A stretch of DNA of 16,887 bases from an uncultured Rhodospirillales bacterium (GTDB taxonomy: Bacteria > Pseudomonadota > Alphaproteobacteria > Rhodospirillales > 2-02-FULL-58-16), in contig CAJXGZ010000017.1 of the NCBI GenBank assembly GCA_913053795.1, positions 1-16,887 of the forward strand, read 5' to 3'. This document shows positions 1 through 9,557 of the stretch, in pieces. The position numbers were made by a program, and so were the translations under genes. Position 1 is the first letter of the stretch; the number at the start of each line of letters is the position of its first letter. The notes beneath the pieces were generated by a model. It made no database searches. It was not told the DNA's origin and worked only from the letters and a program-made list of their open reading frames with translations.

Positions 1-2616
<2,616 letters not shown>

Positions 2617-2618
2617 CG

Positions 2619-3044
2619 CTACCTAACGCCGAGACTGTTGAGGTGGGGTTTGTAGCCTAGGTCATCGGCCTTGATGTGGTCGGTCAGCCAGTTGTTGAGG
2701 AACTTCATGGTGTCGTTGGACACCGAGAGAGGGAAGGACGCCGCGCCGACGGCTTCGGCGCACAGGCTTCTTTCCAGCCGCTCCATCTGTTCGATCAGCT
2801 TTTGATGTTCTTTTTTGTGTTCGGCGAGCATGGGATAGCCGTGCCGGTCCATCAGCGCTTCTTCCTTGTCGAAGTGGTGTTTCGCATTTTCGATGAGGCG
2901 GGCGAGAATATCATGCAGGTCTTGGCTCCCCTGCCCCGCGTAACAGGCGGTGGAGAAATCATCCAGGATCGCCAGCAGCTTTTTATGGTCCGAATCAAGC
3001 TCGGCGACGCCTACGCTTAAACTTTCATCCCAGGTGACGTACAT
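2619..3044 (-). CDS. Single-domain bacteriohemerythrin
   Basis: This 141-residue protein is a stand-alone hemerythrin of the bacteriohemerythrin type, a cytosolic four-helix bundle that reversibly binds O2 at a diiron centre. All seven expected ligands are present: His20 (ELDSDH), His57 and Glu61 (HHFDKEE), His76 and His80 (EHKKEH), His123 and Asp128 (HIKADD). The ATG at 3044 is preceded by a purine-rich AGGG stretch at suitable distance, and the N-terminus MYVTWDESLSVGV is standard for the family. It lies 56 bases downstream of a large gene that itself ends in a hemerythrin domain, on the same strand, so the two may be co-expressed. Its stop is 2 bases from the secA stop on the other strand. 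Oxygen storage, delivery or sensing is inferred from the family; no partner is proven. Confidence 0.93.
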   Translation of the reverse strand: MYVTWDESLSVGVAELDSDHKKLLAILDDFSTACYAGQGSQDLHDILARLIENAKHHFDKEEALMDRHGYPMLAEHKKEHQKLIEQMERLERSLCAEAVGAASFPLSVSNDTMKFLNNWLTDHIKADDLGYKPHLNSLGVR

Positions 3045-3100
3045 TTCCCTTTTCCCTAGTGGATAAAATCTAACATATGGCGCCCATACGATTAGAGCCC

Positions 3101-5725
3101 TCAGTATACCCCCTTTTTATTGAGAAAGGAGCCATATTTTTTATCTTCGGCCAAAATATGCCCGACCACCCAGTCCTTTAAAAAAACGATGAACTCTTCA
3201 TTGGCTTCCGCGCCGCCGGCCGAGAGCAGAGTTTTTATTTCATCGGCCTTTTTCATGAGCCGGACATGCTTGGCTTTTTGCGGCTTGAGGCCCGGAAAGC
3301 CATAGAGCTTCATCAGGTTTTCCTCGGATTCAAAATGAGCCTTGGTGAATTCGAGCAAATACGTCAACGCGTCTTCAAGATCATCCTTGTTTTTTTCGCT
3401 CTTCATCAGGCGGAGAAGATTGTTCGCCATATCGAACAGTTTGTGGTGCTGGCGATCCATTTCCTGGATGTTGACGCCGTATTCGTCGCGCCATTGGAAC
3501 AATAAGTCTCCTTGGGCGTCCAATGCGGTTATGGCGCGCATGCGCCTTTCAAAGGCTTCGAACAACTTCCAGCGCACCAGCGGGATGTCCTTCACGGCGG
3601 CGCCCGGGATGGCGAAAATCTCGGTGGGCTCGGTAGCGCGCAGGCCATAAACGCTCGGCGTGCCGAAGGCGGCGAATTCCTCGCCGAAGAAATCGCCTTG
3701 GGTCATGGTTTCCAGCACGTCCTCGCCGATGAACCTTTCCACCGCGCCGCTTTTCATGATGAAGATCGACGTTTGATTTTTCGCCAATTCCGCCCCCTTG
3801 TCGTGGCGCATGAGGGTCATCTCCTTGGCGATCAGGTTCTGGATGGGATACGAGATGGATTCGCCGAAAAGGCTGGTCGCCTGGAGGAACTCCCTGTTGA
3901 TTTGCAACTGGGAGATTTCGTCGAACAGGTTGTTGCGTTGCACGAACTCAAGATAAAGTTCGCATTTTATCCTCAAGGCGTGAACGTAACTTGCGGCGCG
4001 GAAGGTCTCGGGCATGGGGTGGCCGAGCAGGCCGGACAATTCGCCGATCAACGCGCCCGCCGACAATAGGCGCTGGACGCCGGTCTCGCCGTCAATCCTT
4101 TCGACGTTTCCGGTCAGAACCAAATAGATGAAGGGGGCGTGCTCCCCCTTCCTGGCGAGGATGGCTTCGGGCTTGAAGGTCATCACCGGATTGTTCAGCA
4201 GGATGTTCGACTGCTCATCGGGGGTGCTTGGAAAATAAGACTTGATGAAGCCTTGGGCTTTGAGAATGGCGTGATCGTACCGGCCTTCCATGAGAACGTC
4301 CATGGCGCCGAAGGCGGCGGCCGAGCCGATTTCCTTTTGTTTGACGGTTAGTTTTTTCGAGGCGTGGGAAAGGATGATTTTTTTTGAACGATCCTCCCTG
4401 AAATCCTCGGCCTCTCCGTGAATCAATCCGCCGCCGATATCAATCTTTTTCAGATCGGCGGGCATCAGGTAATCTATTTTCACTTTCTCGAAAAGATCGC
4501 GCGAAACGCCGGGCTTGGCGCCGGATTGGGTAATCATGCCCTCAAGAACCTTCAACGAGGCGATGTCCGCCAAATGGGCGTAGGTCTTGTAGCCCTCGCC
4601 GCCCTGGGCGCGGAAAAACAGGCAACTCGTCTCCACCGGATGGGGCGAGAAGATGGGCAACACTTCCAAGCCGCCGATGTCGTTCCAGACATTGAACTGG
4701 ATGTCCCGGGAATCGAAATAATGGTCCAGGCTGTCCTCCTCGATGGACAGCAGCGCCGACAGCTTCTTGGCCACCGAGGCGCGCACCAACGGCGTGGCGT
4801 AACACTTTATCCGGTGATCGGAGCGCATAAGGCTGGCCAGGCCGGCGAAGTGATCGTCATGGGAATGGGTGAGGAAAATTCCCTCGATCTCGTTAACGCC
4901 GATGCCAAGGGCCATCAGATTGAATAAAATATTGGGGCCGGCGTCGATGAGATGGATTTTCCCCTGGAACACCACCACGCTCGACATGCAAGGCCGGTTG
5001 ATGTCCCAACCATCGCCGTCCCCCGAATGGACGACGGCGAAATAGTGCCTCTGAACCTGGTGGAATCCCAGCGGATAAGGAGAAGCGTAGCTTTCCCCCG
5101 GCGCCAGGTTGAGATCGACGGCGACCTTCTCGCCAAGATATTCGAATTCATAAACATTCAGGCCGGTGCGCTTGATGAAGACGCCGTTCCTGATCTCCAC
5201 GGCCCGGACGCCGACGAACAGGGTGTCAAGCAACTCCCTGGGATCGAGAATCTTTCCAAAGGCGAACTTAAGCTTCAAGCGCATCAAATCGCGCGCCGGG
5301 ATGACGTCAAAGCCGGTCTCGGCGATTTCCTCTTGTGATATCAGCCCGTAATTTCCCCGATGGATGTAATGAAGCTGGGCGCTGACCTGATCCGCAAGGC
5401 CCATGAGCAAAGGCTTGGCGCCGGTATTGTTGGGATGGCCGGGCAGGATCATCCCTTGCCTGTAGAGCATCTGAAGGACCGGAAATTCGGCCAGGTTCGA
5501 AAAATCTCCCCCCTGTAGCATAACGTCGGAAAGCAAAATGGCGTTGGGGCCGTCCTCGTAACTAACGCCGTCCTCCTCCACCGGGACAATCAGCCCCCGC
5601 TTCATCAGGTGCTTAACGCTGTCCGCCGGGCAGCCGCATTGGACGTACAGTCCGGCCTCGGGCGCCTCGACCCAATAAATGCCTTCTGAAACGCGAATCT
5701 TTCTTATTTTCGATGTCTTGGGCAT
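3101..5725 (-). CDS. Multidomain protein: metallo-beta-lactamase fold, two cyclic-nucleotide-binding domains, hemerythrin
   Basis: I recognise the domains but not a named gene. Numbered from the ATG at 5725 (874 residues), the protein has an N-terminal region of about 200 residues of unknown fold; a metallo-beta-lactamase domain with the HSHDDH metal motif at 287-292 and candidate ligands His362, Asp387 and His454; two cNMP-binding domains with phosphate-cassette-like signatures (IGELSGLLG...FRAA near 560-580 and FGEEFAAFG...LRAT near 678-695); and a hemerythrin domain from about 743 to the end. Hemerythrin ligands visible are His760, His797, Glu801, His820, His856 and Asp861, but the expected fifth histidine is Gln816. 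No signal peptide or membrane span is seen, so it is probably cytosolic. A GTG in frame at 5755 would add ten residues; neither start has a convincing Shine-Dalgarno. It begins 66 bases after the clpA stop with no terminator seen between. A signalling or redox-sensing hydrolase is an inference. Confidence 0.88.
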   Translation of the reverse strand: MPKTSKIRKIRVSEGIYWVEAPEAGLYVQCGCPADSVKHLMKRGLIVPVEEDGVSYEDGPNAILLSDVMLQGGDFSNLAEFPVLQMLYRQGMILPGHPNNTGAKPLLMGLADQVSAQLHYIHRGNYGLISQEEIAETGFDVIPARDLMRLKLKFAFGKILDPRELLDTLFVGVRAVEIRNGVFIKRTGLNVYEFEYLGEKVAVDLNLAPGESYASPYPLGFHQVQRHYFAVVHSGDGDGWDINRPCMSSVVVFQGKIHLIDAGPNILFNLMALGIGVNEIEGIFLTHSHDDHFAGLASLMRSDHRIKCYATPLVRASVAKKLSALLSIEEDSLDHYFDSRDIQFNVWNDIGGLEVLPIFSPHPVETSCLFFRAQGGEGYKTYAHLADIASLKVLEGMITQSGAKPGVSRDLFEKVKIDYLMPADLKKIDIGGGLIHGEAEDFREDRSKKIILSHASKKLTVKQKEIGSAAAFGAMDVLMEGRYDHAILKAQGFIKSYFPSTPDEQSNILLNNPVMTFKPEAILARKGEHAPFIYLVLTGNVERIDGETGVQRLLSAGALIGELSGLLGHPMPETFRAASYVHALRIKCELYLEFVQRNNLFDEISQLQINREFLQATSLFGESISYPIQNLIAKEMTLMRHDKGAELAKNQTSIFIMKSGAVERFIGEDVLETMTQGDFFGEEFAAFGTPSVYGLRATEPTEIFAIPGAAVKDIPLVRWKLFEAFERRMRAITALDAQGDLLFQWRDEYGVNIQEMDRQHHKLFDMANNLLRLMKSEKNKDDLEDALTYLLEFTKAHFESEENLMKLYGFPGLKPQKAKHVRLMKKADEIKTLLSAGGAEANEEFIVFLKDWVVGHILAEDKKYGSFLNKKGVY

Positions 5726-5791
5726 GCGCACATTTTCATGACAATCATAGCGCACAATTGCAAGGTGAAATAACGCGATGAATGGAAAAGT

Positions 5792-7627
5792 CTATTTCAC
5801 CTTCATCGGCGTCATGGGCTTGGGGCGCTTGGCGGGGGGCGGGTGATCGGACGGCTTGAGGTAGTCGAAGACCACCTTGCCGTCCTTGATGTCGACGCTG
5901 ACGACGCCGCCCTTGGCCAGCTTGCCGAACAGCATTTCCTCGGCCAGCGGCGTCTTGATGCGCTCCTGGATGACGCGGGCCAGGGGGCGGGCGCCGAAGG
6001 TCTTGTCATAGCCCTTCCTGGCCAGCCAGCGCCGCGCCTTGTCGGTCAGCTCGATGGCGACGTTGCGGTCCATCAGCTGGGTCTCCAGCTCGATGACGAA
6101 CTTATCGACGATGCGCGACATGATCTCGGGCGTCAGGCTGGAGAAGCCGATGGTGGCGTCCAGGCGATTGCGGAACTCAGGCGTGAACATGCGATCGATG
6201 GCTTCTTTGTCGTCGCCTTCGCGCTCCTCGCGCTCAAAGCCGATGGACGGCTTGGCCAGCTCCGCCGAGCCGGCGTTGGTGGTCATGATCAGGATGACGT
6301 TGCGGAAATCGACGCTCTTGCCGGTGTGGTCGGTGAGCTTGCCGTGGTCCATCACCTGCAACAGGATGTTGAACAGGTCGGGATGGGCCTTCTCGATTTC
6401 ATCCAGCAGCAGCACCGTATGCGGCTGCTTGTCGACGGCGTCGGTAAGCAGCCCGCCCTGGTCAAAGCCCACATAGCCCGGCGGCGCGCCGATCAACCTG
6501 GAGACGCTGTGACGCTCCATGTATTCGGACATGTCGAAGCGGGTCAGCTCGACGCCAAGGATGAGGGCCAGCTGGCGGGCCACCTCGGTCTTGCCGACGC
6601 CGGTGGGGCCGGTGAAGAGATAGGAGCCGATGGGCTTCTCCGGCTCGCGCAAACCGGCGCGGGCCAGCTTGATGGCGCTGGCCAGGGCTTCAATGGCCTT
6701 GTCCTGTCCGAAGACCATGGCCTTGAGGTCGCGCTCCAGGGTCTTCAACGCCTTGCGGTCGTCCGACGAGATGTTCTTGGGCGGGATGCGGGCGATCATC
6801 GCCACGATCTTTTCCATATCCTTGACAGTGACCGTCTTGCGGCGCTTGGCTTCGGGCAGCAGCATGCGCGAGGCGCCGACCTCGTCGATGACGTCGATGG
6901 CCTTGTCGGGCAGCTTGCGGTCGGTGATGTAGCGGACCGACAGCTCCACCGCCTTTTTCAAGGACTCGTGGGTGTAGCGCACCTTGTGGTGCTCCTCGAA
7001 ATAAGGCTTGAGGCCTTTTAGGATTTTAACGGTGTCCTCGATGGAGGGCTCGTTGATGTCGATTTTCTGGAAACGCCTGGATAGGGCGTGGTCCTTTTCG
7101 AAGTGGTTGCGGTATTCCTTGTAGGTGGTCGAGCCCATGCAGCGCAGCGTCCCGCTTTGCAGGGCGGGCTTGAGAATGTTGGAAGCGTCCATGGTGCCGC
7201 CCGAGGTCGCCCCGGCGCCGATCATGGTGTGGATTTCGTCGATGAACAGGATGGCGCCTTCGGTGGCCTCCAGTTCGGCCATGACGCCCTTCAGACGCTC
7301 CTCGAAGTCGCCGCGGTAGCGGGTGCCGGCGAGAAGCGCGCCCATGTCGAGAGCGAAGATGACGGCGTTCCGCAGCACCTCGGGAACCTCTTCATGGATG
7401 ATGCGCCGGGCCAGTCCCTCGGCGATGGCCGTCTTGCCGACGCCGGGATCGCCCACGTAAAGCGGGTTGTTCTTGTTGCGGCGGCACAGCACCTGGATGG
7501 TGCGCTCCACCTCCGCCTCGCGGCCGATCAGCGGATCGATGCGGCCCTTGGCCGCTTTCTCGTTGAGGTTGACGCAATAGGCGTCGAGAGCCTCCCGGCC
7601 CTTCCTGGCCGTCTGCGCGCCGTCCTC
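5792..7627 (-). CDS. clpA: ClpA, main C-terminal part with both AAA+ modules (frameshifted gene)
   Basis: ClpA is the AAA+ unfoldase that feeds substrates to the ClpP peptidase. This frame carries the linker and both ATPase modules: the conserved D1 entry (AYCVNLNEKAAKGRIDPLIG), D1 Walker A GDPGVGKTA and Walker B ILFIDEIH, then D2 Walker A GPTGVGKTE and Walker B VLLLDEIEKAH, ending in a lysine/proline-rich tail. Homology starts at about 7627, just where the N-terminal frame leaves the family, and the frame has no proper start there; the first start-like codon is GTG 7510, inside the D1 domain. The stretch that normally joins the N-domain to D1 (QEQDM-type sequence and a variable linker, roughly 35-40 residues) is missing, so the break is a deletion with a frame change rather than a single-base slip. 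The gene is either a pseudogene or an assembly error. The ATPase core itself looks undamaged. Confidence 0.93.
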   Translation of the reverse strand, partial: EDGAQTARKGREALDAYCVNLNEKAAKGRIDPLIGREAEVERTIQVLCRRNKNNPLYVGDPGVGKTAIAEGLARRIIHEEVPEVLRNAVIFALDMGALLAGTRYRGDFEERLKGVMAELEATEGAILFIDEIHTMIGAGATSGGTMDASNILKPALQSGTLRCMGSTTYKEYRNHFEKDHALSRRFQKIDINEPSIEDTVKILKGLKPYFEEHHKVRYTHESLKKAVELSVRYITDRKLPDKAIDVIDEVGASRMLLPEAKRRKTVTVKDMEKIVAMIARIPPKNISSDDRKALKTLERDLKAMVFGQDKAIEALASAIKLARAGLREPEKPIGSYLFTGPTGVGKTEVARQLALILGVELTRFDMSEYMERHSVSRLIGAPPGYVGFDQGGLLTDAVDKQPHTVLLLDEIEKAHPDLFNILLQVMDHGKLTDHTGKSVDFRNVILIMTTNAGSAELAKPSIGFEREEREGDDKEAIDRMFTPEFRNRLDATIGFSSLTPEIMSRIVDKFVIELETQLMDRNVAIELTDKARRWLARKGYDKTFGARPLARVIQERIKTPLAEEMLFGKLAKGGVVSVDIKDGKVVFDYLKPSDHPPPAKRPKPMTPMKVK

Positions 7628-7995
7628 AGGAAGTAAACGGCGTGGGACTCGCGCTCGGAGAACAAGGCCACCAGCACGTTGGCGCCGGTCACTTCCTCGC
7701 GGCCCGAGGATTGAACGTGGATAATGGCGCGCTGGATCACCCGTTGAAAACCGGCGGTGGGCTTGGGATCCACCTCCAGCTCCAGGCTGACGTCACTCAG
7801 TTCGTTGTCGATGAATTCAATCAAATCGCCGCGCAAGCGCTCCAAGTCAACGCCGCAGGCGCGCAGAACCGCCACCGCGTCGCGGTCTTCCGTCATGGCC
7901 AGAAGAAGGTGCTCCAGTGTCGCGTACTCGTGACCGCGCCCGGTGGCCAGGGCCAGCGCCTGATGAAGGGTTTTTTCAAGATTGCGCGACAACAT
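7528..7995 (-). CDS. clpA: ClpA N-terminal domain fragment (frameshifted gene)
   Basis: This frame encodes the ClpA N-domain, the docking platform for the adaptor ClpS. It opens MLSRNLEKTLHQALALATGR and runs to the conserved segment ending ESHAVYFL at about 7630. From there it reads non-homologous residues (RTARRRPGR...) to a stop at 7528, while the downstream ClpA sequence resumes in another frame from about 7627. The ATG at 7993-7995 is the natural family start, but it has no Shine-Dalgarno: only three bases (GCC) separate it from the 3-bp target duplication of an inserted element. Before insertion, the GGAG overlapping the end of clpS would have lain about 13 bases upstream and could have served as ribosome binding site. 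The clpS-clpA gene order matches the usual operon. Confidence 0.9.
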   Translation of the reverse strand: MLSRNLEKTLHQALALATGRGHEYATLEHLLLAMTEDRDAVAVLRACGVDLERLRGDLIEFIDNELSDVSLELEVDPKPTAGFQRVIQRAIIHVQSSGREEVTGANVLVALFSERESHAVYFLRTARRRPGRAGRLSTPIASTSTRKRPRAASIR

Positions 7996-8001
7996 GGCTT
8001 A

Positions 8002-8033
8002 GAGCCTATCTGAATAACTAGAGGTGATTGTGA
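8002..8033 (+). repeat. Left terminal inverted repeat of the MITE-like element
   Basis: This 32-bp arm begins GAGCCTATCTGAAT and ends GGTGATTGTGA. It matches the reverse complement of 8235-8266 at 31 of 32 positions. The outer end abuts TTA (7999-8001). Confidence 0.9.
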
Positions 8034-8234
8034 CGTCTCTCCTTGTCCCGTGGCTAGGAGGAGGTTGCGCCGCGATGCTATACGCATCGCAAGTAGCGTC
8101 CGACGCCGTCCACGGGTCAAGGAGAGACGCCCGGAGGGTGGACGCAATCAAGCCTCCGCGGCGTTGTCGCTCCTTGACGATGCTAAGGCATCGCCTAAGA
8201 TGCGACGCCTTGCGGCCTTCCTGATTTCGTCTCA

Positions 8235-8266
8235 TCACAATCACCTCTAGTTGTTCAGATAGGCTC
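8235..8266 (-). repeat. Right terminal inverted repeat of the MITE-like element
   Basis: Read on the minus strand, this arm begins GAGCCTATCTGAAC and ends GGTGATTGTGA. Its outer end abuts TTA (8267-8269), matching the flank of the left arm. Confidence 0.9.
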
Positions 8267-8273
8267 TTAGAAC

Positions 8274-8606
8274 TTACTCCTTTTCGATAGCGCACTGCAA
8301 AGGGTGCTGTTCGCGGCGCGCCATTTCCATGACTTGGTTGACCTTGGTCTCGGCGACTTCGTAGGTGAAGACGCCGCACATGCCCACCCCCTTCTGGTGC
8401 ACATGAAACATGACGCGCGTGGCTTCATCGACGCTCATGCCGAAAAGCCGCTCAAGAACGTTAACCACGAACTCCATGGGCGTATAGTCGTCATTCAGCA
8501 TCAAGACCTTGTACATGGACGGCTTTTTGGTCTTGGCGCGAGACTTGACGGCGACGTCGGCGTCTTGATCGTCAAAGCGGCCGGGTTTGTTGTTTTTTTT
8601 CGCCAT
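8274..8606 (-). CDS. clpS: ATP-dependent Clp protease adaptor ClpS
   Basis: ClpS binds the ClpA N-domain and delivers proteins bearing N-terminal destabilising residues to ClpAP. The 110-residue protein has a flexible, charged N-terminal extension (about residues 1-29) and then the ClpS core: YKVLMLNDDYTPMEFVV, with the NDDYT and downstream M/V residues that line the N-degron pocket, the VMFHVHQKG helix that includes the pocket histidine, and the closing VAETKV segment. Length and motifs are normal. The ATG at 8604-8606 has only a weak AAGG further upstream. The gene reads toward clpA, but a 265-bp inserted element now separates the two. It lies downstream of the phasin terminator, so it probably has its own promoter; an AT-rich TAATATATAT stretch near 8657-8668 is a possible -10 region, not assigned with confidence. 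Confidence 0.96.
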   Translation of the reverse strand: MAKKNNKPGRFDDQDADVAVKSRAKTKKPSMYKVLMLNDDYTPMEFVVNVLERLFGMSVDEATRVMFHVHQKGVGMCGVFTYEVAETKVNQVMEMARREQHPLQCAIEKE

Positions 8607-8710
8607 CCGAATGTCTCGACCTTGGAAATCTTCATCAGGTTAACGTCAATTCCTTTCATATATATTAGCACGAACGCCCGGAATAAAGACCCCCGTTCCA
8701 TGGATTTAAT

Positions 8711-8742
8711 AAAAAAACGCCCGGTGGATGAACCACCGGGCG
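8711..8742 (-). terminator. Intrinsic terminator downstream of the phasin gene
   Basis: A perfect 10-bp stem (CGCCCGGTGG at 8718-8727 and its complement at 8733-8742) encloses a 5-base loop. On the minus strand the hairpin is followed directly by seven T (A-tract at 8711-8717). This fits rho-independent termination of the phasin transcript before clpS. The plus-strand side has only a weak TCTTGTTT tract. Confidence 0.9.
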
Positions 8743-8785
8743 TCTTGTTTGCGCCTGGCCAAAGGGAAGGGAAGAGGAGGAAGGT

Positions 8786-8820
8786 GTCTGGCCAGACGGT
8801 TGGTTCAGCGCTTTGGCGCT
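8786..8820. other. Two short palindromes after the phasin stop
   Basis: A perfect 12-bp palindrome GTCTGGCCAGAC occupies 8786-8797, and a small hairpin with AGCGC arms around TTTG occupies 8807-8820. They lie between the phasin stop and its strong terminator, so they would be in the 3' untranslated part of that mRNA. Role unknown; either chance or mRNA 3'-end structure. Confidence 0.45.
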
Positions 8821-8823
8821 CTG

Positions 8824-9195
8824 TTATTCGTCTAATTTTTCCACCGCCGCGCCGTAACGGCCGGCGATGGGCTCCATGGCCGTCGCGGCCAGGGCCGAAG
8901 TAAAGTCCGAAACCTTGCAGCCATCGGAAACAAACTTGTCATAGCCGCGCTTGGCGATGTCGCCCTGAGCCTGGGCCAGCTTGCGCGCGTCGCCACAGTC
9001 GGCAAGGGTCTGAAAAGCGGCGGCGGCGTTGGCGAAGGACGTCCGCGTCATGTCGAGCCACATCTTATTCAGGTCTTGCGCGCCTTTCGCCAGAATGGCG
9101 GAGGACTTGACCAAGGCCTCCATGTTGTCCATGCCGAAGGCCAAGGCTTCTTCAAGGGATGGTGTTTGCTTGGACCCTTTTTTGTTGGCGCTCAT
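8824..9195 (-). CDS. Phasin family protein (PHA granule-associated)
   Basis: This small protein (123 residues) resembles the phasin_2-type family that coats polyhydroxyalkanoate granules. It is alpha-helical and alanine-rich, with the typical pattern: an N-terminal polar stretch, EEALAFGMDNMEALVKSSAILAKGAQDLNKMW, then a conserved phasin-like segment through AAAAFQTLADC, and a helical C-terminal half containing AKRGYDKFVSDGCKVSDF. The start is set at ATG 9195 because AGGAG lies 7 bases upstream; the ATG six bases earlier would be too close to it, and a longer frame to 9234 has no such site. A promoter (9247-9275) and a downstream terminator (8711-8742) make it a monocistronic unit. It implies carbon storage as PHA, though no PHA synthase gene is in view. 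Confidence 0.87.
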   Translation of the reverse strand: MSANKKGSKQTPSLEEALAFGMDNMEALVKSSAILAKGAQDLNKMWLDMTRTSFANAAAAFQTLADCGDARKLAQAQGDIAKRGYDKFVSDGCKVSDFTSALAATAMEPIAGRYGAAVEKLDE

Positions 9196-9202
9196 GATCA
9201 TT

Positions 9203-9207
9203 CTCCT
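9203..9207 (-). promoter_or_regulatory. Shine-Dalgarno of the phasin gene
   Basis: AGGAG on the minus strand, 7 bases before ATG 9195. It decides the start between two ATG codons that lie six bases apart. Confidence 0.8.
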
Positions 9208-9246
9208 GCCTGCCGATTTTATGCTGCGCCGCAATATTCGGCCCCA

Positions 9247-9275
9247 AACTTAAGCCCGAAAAACCCGCATGTCAA
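9247..9275 (-). promoter_or_regulatory. Sigma70-type promoter of the phasin gene
   Basis: The minus strand has a perfect -35 TTGACA (9270-9275), a 17-base spacer, and TAAGTT (9247-9252) as a weak -10. Transcription would begin near 9240, leaving a leader of about 45 bases to the phasin ATG. The -35 and spacing are strong; the -10 matches the consensus at three of six positions. Confidence 0.65.
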
Positions 9276-9285
9276 GCTTTTTTTG

Positions 9286-9294
9286 TGCACCGCA
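9286..9294. promoter_or_regulatory. Possible PhaR-type operator (TGC-N3-GCA)
   Basis: TGCACCGCA forms a TGC/GCA inverted repeat about 10 bases upstream of the phasin -35. PhaR repressors that control phasin genes are known to bind TGC-rich inverted sites. A single short match could be chance, and its place upstream of -35 is not the classic repressor overlap. Confidence 0.35.
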
Positions 9295-9557
9295 ACATAA
9301 TGGGGAATATGTCATATTGTTTTGTTTTTAAATGAATTTTTTTAAATTTTATTCCGCATTATATGTAATGTTCGCATGCGCACAACGAAATAAGGAGAAT
9401 TTCCGCCCTTGCCTCTATTAACCTTTTCTTATCTTGAATGGGGGTAACAATTATCAATCGAGGGAAAAAGTCCCAAATGAAACAAGAAAAATCAAATCGA
9501 GACAGGGCATAGGTTTTTGTGTAAAGTCATGCAAAAGCTAAGGGGCAAGGCCGAGTC
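9295..9557. other. AT-rich divergent intergenic region
   Basis: This stretch separates the divergent phasin and carboxypeptidase genes and is much more AT-rich than the flanking genes. It holds T/A-rich tracts (about 9315-9352), a strong Shine-Dalgarno-like TAAGGAGA at 9391-9398 with no long frame behind it, a small GGGA/TCCC hairpin (9462-9474), and an 11-codon ATG frame (9477-9512). I could not assign a convincing promoter for the carboxypeptidase gene, which must start somewhere here. Confidence 0.5.

Larger units (their letters stand above)
8002..8266. mobile_element. MITE-like non-autonomous element, 265 bp
   Basis: The element starts with GAGCCTATCTGAA and ends with its inverse. Its 32-bp terminal inverted repeats differ at one position (T versus C at base 14). 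It is flanked by a direct TTA at 7999-8001 and 8267-8269, which fits a 3-bp TNA-type or 2-bp TA target duplication as seen with IS5-family and some other transposases. There is no transposase gene; the interior is GC-rich and full of shorter palindromes (8034-8053 with 8110-8129; 8072-8090; 8178-8193). It sits between clpS and clpA, inside what should be one operon. Assignment to an IS family is a guess from the ends and the target site; mobilisation in trans by a full-length relative is inferred. Confidence 0.85.

Noticed and set aside
8002..8266. CRISPR or tRNA-like reading of the palindromic stretch between clpS and clpA
   Set aside because: There are no regularly spaced direct repeats and no cloverleaf or CCA end; terminal inverted repeats with flanking TTA explain it better.
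7999..8379. Minus-strand frame through the MITE-like element into clpS
   Set aside because: It runs out of frame through clpS and into both terminal repeats; no transposase or other motif, so not a gene of the element.
8304..8903. Plus-strand open frame opposite clpS and the phasin terminator
   Set aside because: It reads through a terminator hairpin and is antisense to two recognised genes.
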